From: JAICYJ01 sp036263035
Lineage (GTDB): Bacteria; Actinomycetota; Thermoleophilia; Gaiellales; JAICJC01
Direction of reading: 5' to 3'
NCBI GenBank assembly: GCA_036263035.1
Contig: DATAHR010000265.1
Location: forward strand, 1 to 10,662
Length of the DNA stretch: 10,662 nt
Made by a program: the position numbers and the translations under genes. Shown here piece after piece: positions 1 to 5,996 of this stretch; position 1 is the stretch's first letter, and the number at the start of each line of letters is the position of its first letter. A model generated the notes under the pieces. It ran no database searches, was not told the origin of the DNA, and saw only the letters and a program-made list of their open reading frames with translations.

Positions 1-77
1 CCTTCTTCATCGTGCTCTGCAACACCGCGGTCGACATCGCCTACGCATGGCTCGATCCACGGGTGCGGCCGACATGA
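1..77 (+). CDS. C-terminal end of a DppB/OppB-type ABC transporter permease (5' partial)
   Basis: Reading from base 3, the frame encodes FFIVLCNTAVDIAYAWLDPR followed by VRPT and a TGA stop at 75-77. A hydrophobic last helix followed by D-x-x-Y-A-x-L-D-P-R-hydrophobic-R is the usual C-terminal signature of the inner-membrane permeases of peptide/nickel ABC importers (BPD_transp_1 family), more like the B subunit than the C subunit. The stop overlaps the ATG of the downstream ATPase (ATGA), as expected in an operon that continues into the two ATPase genes. Only about 24 residues are visible, so family assignment rests on this tail and on context. Confidence 0.72.
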   Translation, partial: FFIVLCNTAVDIAYAWLDPRVRPT

Positions 78-1099
78 GCGAGCCGCTGCTCGAGGTGCGC
101 GACCTCAGCGTCAGCTTCCGCACCGAGGATGGGCTGGTGCAGGCGGTGGACGGCGTGTCGTTCACGGTCATGCCGGGGGAGGTGCTCGGCATCGTGGGCG
201 AGTCCGGCTCGGGAAAGAGCGTCAGCATGATGACCGTGATGCGGCTGATCAACGATCCCAACGCCCGCTACGAGGGGCAGGTGCTCTACAAGGGCCGCGA
301 CCTGATGACGCTGACCAAGGAGCAGATGCAGGAGGTGCGCGGGGCCGAGATCGCGATGATCTTCCAGGACCCGATGACGTCGCTGAACCCGGTCTACACG
401 GTCGGCTGGCAGATCCAGGAGCAGCTGAGCGCGCATGAGAGCGTCGGGAGCGCGAACGCGCGGCGCCGGGCCATCGACCTGCTTGCGGCCGTCGGCATCC
501 CCCAACCGCAGCTGCGGATCGACGACTACCCACACCAGTTCTCGGGCGGCATGCGACAGCGCGTGATGATCGCGATGGCGCTGTCGTGCAATCCCGACCT
601 GCTGATTGCCGACGAGCCGACGACGGCGCTGGACGTGACCATCCAGGCGCAGATCCTGGAGCTGCTGAAGCGCCTGAAGGCCGACTTCGGGTCGGCGGTC
701 GTGCTGATCACGCACGACATGGGCGTGGTCGCCGAGATCGCCGACACGATCAACGTGATGTACGCCGGTGAGATCGTCGAGCGCGGGAGCAAGCGCGAGC
801 TGTTCGCGAACCCGCAGCATCCCTACACCTGGGGCCTGCTCGGCTCCATCCCGAGGCTCGACCGGCCAAAGCCGCGCCGGCTCGTCGCCATCCAGGGCCA
901 GCCGCCCTCGATGGTCAACCCGCCGGCCGGCTGCAGGTTCGCCCCCCGGTGCGCCAACCGCTTCGAGGCCTGCGACCGGCACCCGTCGCTCGAGCCGCGG
1001 GCGGGCGCCGAGCACCTCGACCGGTGCTGGCTGACCGTCGAGGAGAAGGAGGCGCGCCGCGCCGCCGCGATCGATCCCGCGCTCTCGGAGCCCGCATGA
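74..1099 (+). CDS. oppD: Peptide/nickel-type ABC transporter ATP-binding protein, OppD/DppD family
   Basis: This cytoplasmic ATPase (341 residues) is one of the two subunits that power uptake through a permease pair. Visible motifs are Walker A GESGSGKS (residues 42-49), the Q-loop Q98 in FQDPMTSLNP, the signature FSGGMRQR (156-163), Walker B LLIADEPTTALD with D180/E181, and H214 of the H-loop. The C-terminal oligo_HPY region carries four cysteines (C287, C293, C300, C318), the CX5CX6C...C pattern found in this family. I chose the ATG at 74 because it overlaps the permease stop and gives the family start MSEPLLEVRDL. An in-frame ATG at 47 would add nine residues that overlap permease coding. 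The downstream gene begins inside this stop codon. The transported solute (oligopeptide, dipeptide, nickel or other) cannot be read from the ATPase, so the symbol is a family label only. Confidence 0.95.
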   Translation: MSEPLLEVRDLSVSFRTEDGLVQAVDGVSFTVMPGEVLGIVGESGSGKSVSMMTVMRLINDPNARYEGQVLYKGRDLMTLTKEQMQEVRGAEIAMIFQDPMTSLNPVYTVGWQIQEQLSAHESVGSANARRRAIDLLAAVGIPQPQLRIDDYPHQFSGGMRQRVMIAMALSCNPDLLIADEPTTALDVTIQAQILELLKRLKADFGSAVVLITHDMGVVAEIADTINVMYAGEIVERGSKRELFANPQHPYTWGLLGSIPRLDRPKPRRLVAIQGQPPSMVNPPAGCRFAPRCANRFEACDRHPSLEPRAGAEHLDRCWLTVEEKEARRAAAIDPALSEPA

Positions 1100-2160
1100 C
1101 GGTCGAGGCGCCGCACGAGCTGCTGCAGGTGCGCGACCTTGTGAAGCACTTCCCGATCAAGAAGGGGACGCTGGTGCAGCGGCAGGTTGCGGCGGTGCAC
1201 GCCGTCGACGGCGTCAGCTTCGGCGTGCGTGCCGGCGAGACGCTGGGGCTGGTCGGCGAGAGCGGGTGCGGCAAGTCGACGCTGGGGCGCTGCGTGCTGC
1301 GGCTCTACCCGCTGACGAGCGGGACGGTCGAGTTCGACGGCCGGGACATCTCCTCGCTCGACCGCTCGCAGCTGCGCCCGGTGCGGCGCGAGATGCAGAT
1401 GGTGTTCCAGGATCCGTACGCCTCGCTCAACCCGCGCAAGCGGGTCGGGCAGGTGATCGGCGACCCGCTGCGGATCCACAAGATGGGCGACAAGGGGCAG
1501 ATCAAGCGCCGCGTACAGGAGCTGCTCGAGGTGGTCGGCCTCAACCCGGAACACGTCAACCGGTACCCCCACGAGTTCTCCGGCGGTCAGCGCCAGCGCA
1601 TCGGCGTGGCACGCGCGCTCGCGCTCAACCCGCGGCTGATCGTCGCGGACGAGCCCGTCTCGGCCCTCGACGTGTCGATCCAGGCGCAGGTGGTCAACCT
1701 GCTGGACGACCTGCAGGACGAGTTCCGGCTGACGTACGTGTTCATCGCGCACGACCTGTCCGTCGTGCGCCACGTGTCCGACCGGATCGCGGTCATGTAC
1801 CTGGGGAAGATCGTCGAGATCTCCCCGGCCGAGGAGCTCTACCGGCGGCCGGTGCATCCCTACACCGAGGCGCTGCTCTCGGCGATCCCGATTCCCGACC
1901 CCGAGCTGGCCGAGCGTCGTGAGCGGATCGTCCTGCAGGGCGACGTGCCAAGCCCGGTCAACCCGCCCTCGGGCTGCCGCTTCCACCCGCGCTGCCGGTA
2001 TGCCACCGAGATCTGCAGCCGCGAGGAGCCGCCGCTCGTCCCGCACGGGTCGGGCGGCGGGGTCGAGCATGTGGCCGCGTGCCACCACCCGCTCAACGTC
2101 GGCGAGCGCCGCAGCGACCCGGTTGCCGGCGAGGTGGCCGACGGCGCCGCACCCGCGTAG
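1096..2160 (+). CDS. oppF: Peptide/nickel-type ABC transporter ATP-binding protein, OppF/DppF family
   Basis: This is the second ATPase subunit of the importer (354 residues), expected to dimerise with the preceding OppD-like protein. Motifs are Walker A GESGCGKST (54-62), Q105 in VFQDPYASLNP, signature FSGGQRQR (161-168), Walker B VADEPVSALD with D185/E186, and H219 in FIAHDLSVV. The oligo_HPY tail again has four cysteines (C294, C300, C307, C329). GESGCGKST and PYASLNPRKR are typical of the F subunit, which separates it from the D subunit. The ATG at 1096 overlaps the upstream TGA and has a GGAG ribosome site at 1087-1090. The same frame stays open upstream to 949, but that stretch is a shadow of oppD. 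The coding bias matches its neighbour. It is probably the last gene of the operon, since a new promoter follows. Confidence 0.95.
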   Translation: MTVEAPHELLQVRDLVKHFPIKKGTLVQRQVAAVHAVDGVSFGVRAGETLGLVGESGCGKSTLGRCVLRLYPLTSGTVEFDGRDISSLDRSQLRPVRREMQMVFQDPYASLNPRKRVGQVIGDPLRIHKMGDKGQIKRRVQELLEVVGLNPEHVNRYPHEFSGGQRQRIGVARALALNPRLIVADEPVSALDVSIQAQVVNLLDDLQDEFRLTYVFIAHDLSVVRHVSDRIAVMYLGKIVEISPAEELYRRPVHPYTEALLSAIPIPDPELAERRERIVLQGDVPSPVNPPSGCRFHPRCRYATEICSREEPPLVPHGSGGGVEHVAACHHPLNVGERRSDPVAGEVADGAAPA

Positions 2161-2177
2161 AAACGCACTGCGGTGGC

Positions 2178-2199
2178 CGCTCCCCCGGGGTGAGGGGCG
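2178..2199 (+). terminator. Possible weak terminator hairpin after the ABC operon
   Basis: An imperfect inverted repeat begins 18 bases after the oppF stop. CGCTCC (2178-2183) pairs with GGGGCG (2194-2199), with one G-U pair, and an interrupted pairing continues inward. There is no T-tract. The position suits the end of the operon, but the stem is short and built from C/G runs that occur by chance in such DNA. Confidence 0.25.
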
Positions 2200-2219
2200 T
2201 CACCAACAGGACGTTCGAG

Positions 2220-2248
2220 TGGACACGGTTGTGATGAACACGTAAAGT
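2220..2248 (+). promoter_or_regulatory. Sigma-70-type promoter of the first NHL gene
   Basis: TGGACA (2220-2225, five of six matches to TTGACA) and TAAAGT (2243-2248, TAnnnT-type -10) are separated by exactly 17 bases. Transcription would start near 2255, giving a leader of roughly 48-50 bases before the GTG at 2304. The same layout, with GTGGAC and CACGTA(A/C)AGTC at identical spacing, recurs upstream of the paralogous gene at 4088-4116. That recurrence is the strongest support. Confidence 0.7.
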
Positions 2249-2256
2249 CCTGCGAT

Positions 2257-2277
2257 CCGGGGCGGGCATGGTCCCGG
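2257..2277 (+). promoter_or_regulatory. 5' leader hairpin of the first NHL gene
   Basis: CCGGGG (2257-2262) can pair with TCCCGG (2272-2277), including one G-U pair, around the 9-base loop CGGGCATGG. It lies within the predicted leader, about 16 bases before the GGAGG ribosome site at 2293-2297. A matching hairpin with the same stem length and loop length sits at 4127-4147 before the paralogue, with one fully compensated pair. The role is unknown; mRNA stability or translation control is possible. Confidence 0.5.
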
Positions 2278-2303
2278 GCTGAACGGCTCCCTGGAGGCAC
2301 AAC

Positions 2304-4049
2304 GTGGGCACGACGTTTCGGATCGCGGTGATCGCACTGCTCGCCGTTGTCGCGACCTCGGCGCAGGCAGGCGCCGCAGGCATCGCACCGACCTACCTGA
2401 GAACGATCGGGCATCCCAGCCACGCGATGATGTATCCGTCCGGCCTGGATGTTGACGCTTCAGGCAACGCATACATCGCGGACACGGGCAACGACCAGGT
2501 GGTCGCCTTCGGCCCGAGTGGATCGCGGTTGTGGCGGGTCGGCGTGCGGGGCACCAAGGCTCCCGGGCGATTCAGCAACCCGCGAGACATCGCGTACATC
2601 GCCGGCAAGCTGTACGTCGCGGACACCGGGTTCAACCGCGTGGACGTGCTCAACGCGTCAAACGGCTCGTGGGTGACCGCCTGGGGCACGCGCTTCACCT
2701 CCGCGATCGGCATCAGCAGGGGCAACCAGCCGGACGGCACCCCGGTCGTGCTGGTGACCGACGATCAGCAGAACTCGGTGTTCGAGTTCACCACCGGCGG
2801 TGTCCTGATCCGCAAGATCCAGCTGCCGCTGGGAACCGGCCCCGGCACCTTCAACGCACCGCGGGACGCCGCGACCGACTCGGCCGGGAACATCTACGTC
2901 GCCGACTACGCCAACGATCGGGTGGTCAAGCTCAGCCCCACCGGCGGTTGGCTGACGGCCTGGGGCTCGCACGGCTCGGCAACCGGCCAGTTCCTGCGTC
3001 CCTACGGCGTGGCGGTCGACGCCTCCAACCGGATCTACGTTGCAGATTCGGACAACGAGCGGATCCAGAAGTTCACGAGCACCGGCGGCTACCTGCAGAG
3101 CTACGGGTCGACGGGCACCGCCAACGGGCACTTCGAGCAGCTGCGCCGCGTCGCCGTGGGCGCCGGCACCGCGCCGATGGTGTACGGAGCGGACCTGTGG
3201 GATGACCATGTCGACCGGTTCACGCAGGCGGGAGCGTTCTCCTTGCGCTACGGCGGTGGTCAGGCGCCTGTTGGCGGCTTCAACGAGCCGTCCGGAATCG
3301 CGGTCGACACGAGCACCTTCGTGGCGGACACCGTGAACCAACGGATGGAGCGGTTCACCACCGCGACCGGCGCCTTCAACCTGACGTGGGGCGACCGCGG
3401 CTGGGGCGCGAAGGACCTGTCCGGCTTCAACTGGCCGCGCGACATCGCTATCAACCAGAGCTCGGGCACCGTCTGGGTGGCCGACACGAAGAACAACCGG
3501 GTCACGCAGTTCACCCGAAACGGCACGGCCACGGGCAAGGCCTTCGGCGTGCTCGGAAGCGCTGTGGGCGACCTGCACTGGCCGTGGGCGGTCGCGTCGA
3601 GTGGCGGAAACGTGGTGGTGGCCGATACCTGGAACGGCCGCGTCCAGCTGTGGGACACCTCGCGGCTGACGCCCGCCTGGACGCAGACCGGGTTCAGCTT
3701 CCCGAAGGACGTGGCCGTCCAGGGCGCCACCGTCTACGTCGCCGACTCGATCAACAACCGTGTGGTGGAGCTGAGCGCGTCCACCGGTGCGGTGCTGAAG
3801 ACGATAGGTGGCATCCCCGATCCGGAGGGCATCGCCGTCACCCCGGCCGGCGCGATCTGGGTGGCCGAGGCCGGGCAGAACCGGCTGGTCGAGCTCTCGG
3901 CGGCGGGCGCGGTGCTGCAGACGTTCGGCGGGCTGGGCTCGACGCACGGCAAGTTCTCCCATCCGACGCACCTCGAGATCTTCTCCGGGGCGCTCTACGT
4001 CACCGATTCGTGGAACGACCGGATCGAGGTGTTCAAGCTGAACGACTGA
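2304..4049 (+). CDS. Secreted 12-repeat NHL beta-propeller protein, copy 1
   Basis: This 581-residue protein has an N-terminal signal peptide: R6, a hydrophobic core at about 7-18, and a likely cleavage after A20-Q-A22. The mature part has no cysteine. Twelve NHL repeats of the form Y-V-A-D-x-x-N-x-R-V-x-x-F end blades at residues 57-69, 104-116, 150-162, 198-210, 245-257, 294-306, 339-351, 391-403, 438-450, 478-490, 519-531 and 565-577. NHL propellers normally have six blades, so two tandem propellers are likely. Repeats 3 and 6 are degenerate. A tryptophan-rich stretch at 362-380 widens the gap between repeats 7 and 8. The GTG start has a GGAGG site (2293-2297) six bases upstream. The protein may act as an exported binding scaffold; some NHL proteins are lyases, but I see no basis for assigning an activity. 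The next gene is its paralogue. Confidence 0.9.
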   Translation: MGTTFRIAVIALLAVVATSAQAGAAGIAPTYLRTIGHPSHAMMYPSGLDVDASGNAYIADTGNDQVVAFGPSGSRLWRVGVRGTKAPGRFSNPRDIAYIAGKLYVADTGFNRVDVLNASNGSWVTAWGTRFTSAIGISRGNQPDGTPVVLVTDDQQNSVFEFTTGGVLIRKIQLPLGTGPGTFNAPRDAATDSAGNIYVADYANDRVVKLSPTGGWLTAWGSHGSATGQFLRPYGVAVDASNRIYVADSDNERIQKFTSTGGYLQSYGSTGTANGHFEQLRRVAVGAGTAPMVYGADLWDDHVDRFTQAGAFSLRYGGGQAPVGGFNEPSGIAVDTSTFVADTVNQRMERFTTATGAFNLTWGDRGWGAKDLSGFNWPRDIAINQSSGTVWVADTKNNRVTQFTRNGTATGKAFGVLGSAVGDLHWPWAVASSGGNVVVADTWNGRVQLWDTSRLTPAWTQTGFSFPKDVAVQGATVYVADSINNRVVELSASTGAVLKTIGGIPDPEGIAVTPAGAIWVAEAGQNRLVELSAAGAVLQTFGGLGSTHGKFSHPTHLEIFSGALYVTDSWNDRIEVFKLND

Positions 4050-4062
4050 ACGACCTGTAGGC

Positions 4063-4080
4063 GGCCGGGCGGCGGCGGCC
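4063..4080 (+). terminator. Possible weak hairpin between the two NHL genes
   Basis: GGCCG (4063-4067) and CGGCC (4076-4080) form a 5-bp stem with an 8-base GC-rich loop, 13 bases after the first NHL stop and just ahead of the second promoter. There is no T-tract. It could attenuate read-through, but it lies in a low-complexity GGC run and may be chance. Confidence 0.2.
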
Positions 4081-4087
4081 GGCGTGG

Positions 4088-4116
4088 TGGACTTTCCGGG
4101 CAGGCGCACGTACAGT
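4088..4116 (+). promoter_or_regulatory. Sigma-70-type promoter of the second NHL gene
   Basis: TGGACT (4088-4093) and TACAGT (4111-4116) are separated by 17 bases. The surrounding bases match the first NHL promoter: GTGGAC at 4087-4092 and CACGTACAGTC at 4107-4117 lie at the same spacing as GTGGAC and CACGTAAAGTC upstream of copy 1, while most of the spacer has diverged. The -10 ends 53 bases before the TTG start, against 55 in copy 1. Confidence 0.7.
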
Positions 4117-4126
4117 CGTCGGGTTG

Positions 4127-4147
4127 GCGGGGCAGGCACGGCCCCGC
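4127..4147 (+). promoter_or_regulatory. 5' leader hairpin of the second NHL gene
   Basis: GCGGGG (4127-4132) pairs perfectly with CCCCGC (4142-4147) around the 9-base loop CAGGCACGG. Compared with the copy-1 hairpin, the closing pair is swapped from C-G to G-C, and an inner G-U has become G-C. Seven of nine loop bases agree. The ribosome site GGAGG (4161-4165) follows 13 bases later. Function unknown. Confidence 0.52.
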
Positions 4148-4169
4148 AATCGAGAGATAGGGAGGCACA

Positions 4170-5945
4170 TTGCGCAGGTTGTTGCGGAGTCGCTGCACCG
4201 CGCCGCTGGTGGCGGTCCTTCTCGCCACGGCGGCCTCCGCACCCGCGCCTGCCGCCGCGGCGCCTCCGCCGGCGCCGACCTACGCCCAGACCATCGGCGG
4301 GCCGGCCCACGCCGAGATGTACCCCTCCGGTGTCGACGCGCACAGCGGTGTCGTCTACATCGCCGACACGGGCAACGACCAGATCGCCGCGTACCTCAAG
4401 GACGGCACGCAGAAGTGGAGGGTCGGCGTGCGCGGGCCCAAGCAGCCGGGCAGCTTCGACAACCCGCGTGACCTCGCCTACCTGAACGGAAGGCTCTACG
4501 TCGCGGACACCGGATTCAACCGGGTGCAGGTGCTGGACGCCAGGACGGGCGCGGTGCTGGATGTCTGGCCGCACCGCTTCGGCTCCGTGATCGGCATCGG
4601 AGCCGGGCCCGACGGCCACGGCGGCTCGGTCATCCTCACCGTCGAGGACGACCGCAACGCGATCACGGAGTGGAGGCCGTCGGGGACGATGATCCGCGAC
4701 ATCGTGTTCCCGCTGGGCCGGGGCGTCGGCCAGCTCAACGCTCCCCGCGACGCGGACACCAGCGCGGCCGGCTACATCTACGTCGCCGACTACGCGAACG
4801 ACCGCATGGTGAAGCTCGGCCCGAAGGGCGGGTGGAAGCGCACCTGGGGCGTGAAGGGGTCGGCACCGGGTCAGTTCGCCCGGCCATACGGCGTGGCCGT
4901 GGACGCGGCCAACAACGTGTACGTCGCCGACTCGAACAACGAGCGGATCCAGGAGTTCACGAACCGCGGCGTGTTCAAGCACGCGTTCGGCTCACCCGGC
5001 GACGGGCCCGGCCAGTTCACCCAGCTCCGGCGTGTGGCCGTGGGCGGCGGGCTGGCGCCCCGCGTCTACGGCGCCGATCTGTGGGGAAACCACATCAGCA
5101 GCTTCGACCAGGACGGGACCGTCGTCCACCGGTGGGGAACCGACCACCCGCTACCGGGCGGGTTCAACGAGCCCTCGGGCATGGCGGTCGACAGCGAGAC
5201 ATTCGTCGCCGACACGGTCAACCAGCGGATCGAGCGCTTCGACACCTCGACCGGGAACTTCGAGCTGCTCTGGGGCGCCCGCGGATGGGAGAAGTCGGAC
5301 CTGACGGGGTTCAACTGGCCGCGGGACGTCACCATCAACCAGGTTACGAACACGGTCTGGGTGGCGGACACCAAGAACAACCGCATCACCCAGTTCACGC
5401 GCAACGGCACCCCGACGGGCCGGGTCTTCGGCCACATGGGAAGCGACGACATGTCGCTGCACTGGCCGTTCGGCATCGCGTCGATCGGCCAGGACGTAGT
5501 CATCGCCGATACGTTCAACAACCGGGTGGAACGGCTGGACGCCTCCGGCCTGAAGGTGATGTGGACGGCCGGCGGCCTGCACGCTCCGCACGACGTCACC
5601 GTCGCAGGCGGCATCGTCTACGTCGCCGACACGAGCGGCAACCGGGTCGTCGAGCTGGATCCCGCGACCGGCAAGCAGGTCGGCAGCTTCGGCAGCCTGC
5701 ACAATCCCCAGGGCATCGCCGTCTCGGCCTCCGGCACGGTCTGGGTCGCAGACACGGCGTCGAACCGGCTGGTCGAGTACGCCGCCGATGGCACCCTGCT
5801 GCAGAAGCTGGGCGCCACGGGCGGTGCCACGGGCACGGCGCACGGCCAGTTCAACCACCCCACACATCTGGAGATCTACGCCGGCAGCCTCTACGTTGCC
5901 GACGAGTACAACGACCGCATCGAGGTGTTCACGCTGCACGACTGA
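4170..5945 (+). CDS. Secreted 12-repeat NHL beta-propeller protein, copy 2
   Basis: This 591-residue paralogue of the preceding protein has the same twelve repeats: 63-75, 110-122, 156-168, 204-216, 251-263, 300-312, 345-357, 397-409, 444-456, 484-496, 525-537 and 575-587. Every inter-repeat distance equals that of copy 1 except the last, which is four residues longer because of a 12-bp tandem duplication. The signal peptide has a basic start (R2, R3, R6, R8), a hydrophobic core at about 12-22, and cleavage in the Ala/Pro stretch at 24-31. The only cysteine, C9, lies in the signal peptide and not in a lipobox. The start is taken as TTG at 4170, with GGAGG at 4161-4165 only four bases upstream; the in-frame TTGs at 4179 and 4182 are alternatives. 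Synonymous differences inside conserved motifs indicate an old duplication under purifying selection. Its partner and ligand are unknown. Confidence 0.9.
   Translation: MRRLLRSRCTAPLVAVLLATAASAPAPAAAAPPPAPTYAQTIGGPAHAEMYPSGVDAHSGVVYIADTGNDQIAAYLKDGTQKWRVGVRGPKQPGSFDNPRDLAYLNGRLYVADTGFNRVQVLDARTGAVLDVWPHRFGSVIGIGAGPDGHGGSVILTVEDDRNAITEWRPSGTMIRDIVFPLGRGVGQLNAPRDADTSAAGYIYVADYANDRMVKLGPKGGWKRTWGVKGSAPGQFARPYGVAVDAANNVYVADSNNERIQEFTNRGVFKHAFGSPGDGPGQFTQLRRVAVGGGLAPRVYGADLWGNHISSFDQDGTVVHRWGTDHPLPGGFNEPSGMAVDSETFVADTVNQRIERFDTSTGNFELLWGARGWEKSDLTGFNWPRDVTINQVTNTVWVADTKNNRITQFTRNGTPTGRVFGHMGSDDMSLHWPFGIASIGQDVVIADTFNNRVERLDASGLKVMWTAGGLHAPHDVTVAGGIVYVADTSGNRVVELDPATGKQVGSFGSLHNPQGIAVSASGTVWVADTASNRLVEYAADGTLLQKLGATGGATGTAHGQFNHPTHLEIYAGSLYVADEYNDRIEVFTLHD
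5811..5834 (+). repeat. 12-bp tandem duplication inside the second NHL gene
   Basis: GGCGCCACGGGC (5811-5822) and GGTGCCACGGGC (5823-5834) agree at 11 of 12 bases and encode Gly-Ala-Thr-Gly twice. The first NHL gene is four residues shorter at this loop between repeats 11 and 12, so the duplication accounts for the length difference. Confidence 0.8.
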
Positions 5946-5962
5946 TCCCGGTTACACCGGGA
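5946..5962 (+). terminator. Hairpin directly after the second NHL stop
   Basis: TCCCGGT (5946-5952) pairs perfectly with ACCGGGA (5956-5962) around a 3-base loop, starting on the base after the TGA. There is no T-tract, which is common in high-GC actinobacterial terminators. It could end the NHL transcript or protect its 3' end while allowing some read-through into the PilZ gene. Confidence 0.5.
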
Positions 5963-5978
5963 ACGACGCCGGTCGATA

Positions 5979-5996
5979 ACGGGCGCAGGTGCCCGT
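5979..5996 (+). promoter_or_regulatory. Hairpin covering the PilZ gene start
   Basis: ACGGGC (5979-5984) pairs perfectly with GCCCGT (5991-5996) around the loop GCAGGT. The only Shine-Dalgarno-like bases (AGG, 5987-5989) lie in the loop, and the first two bases of the preferred GTG start (5995-5997) are in the stem. This could limit translation initiation, but a 6-bp GC stem can also occur by chance. Confidence 0.3.

Noticed and set aside
47..73. Upstream ATG at 47 as the oppD start
   Set aside because: It would place nine extra residues inside permease coding; the ATG at 74 matches the family N-terminus and overlaps the permease stop as ATGA.
41..2088. Two long minus-strand open frames antisense to the ABC ATPases
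   Set aside because: The composition is that of complementary-strand shadows; the plus-strand genes have complete Walker, signature and H-loop motifs.
2229..2248. TTGTGA as the -35 for TAAAGT
   Set aside because: The spacer would be only 8 bases. TGGACA at 2220 gives 17 bases and is conserved at the paralogous promoter.
2658..4982. A 774-codon open frame on the minus strand across both NHL genes
   Set aside because: It is antisense to two clear secreted repeat proteins, is rich in His/Arg/Val-Gly repeats mirroring the NHL codons, and has no family motif or ribosome site. It is a GC-bias shadow.
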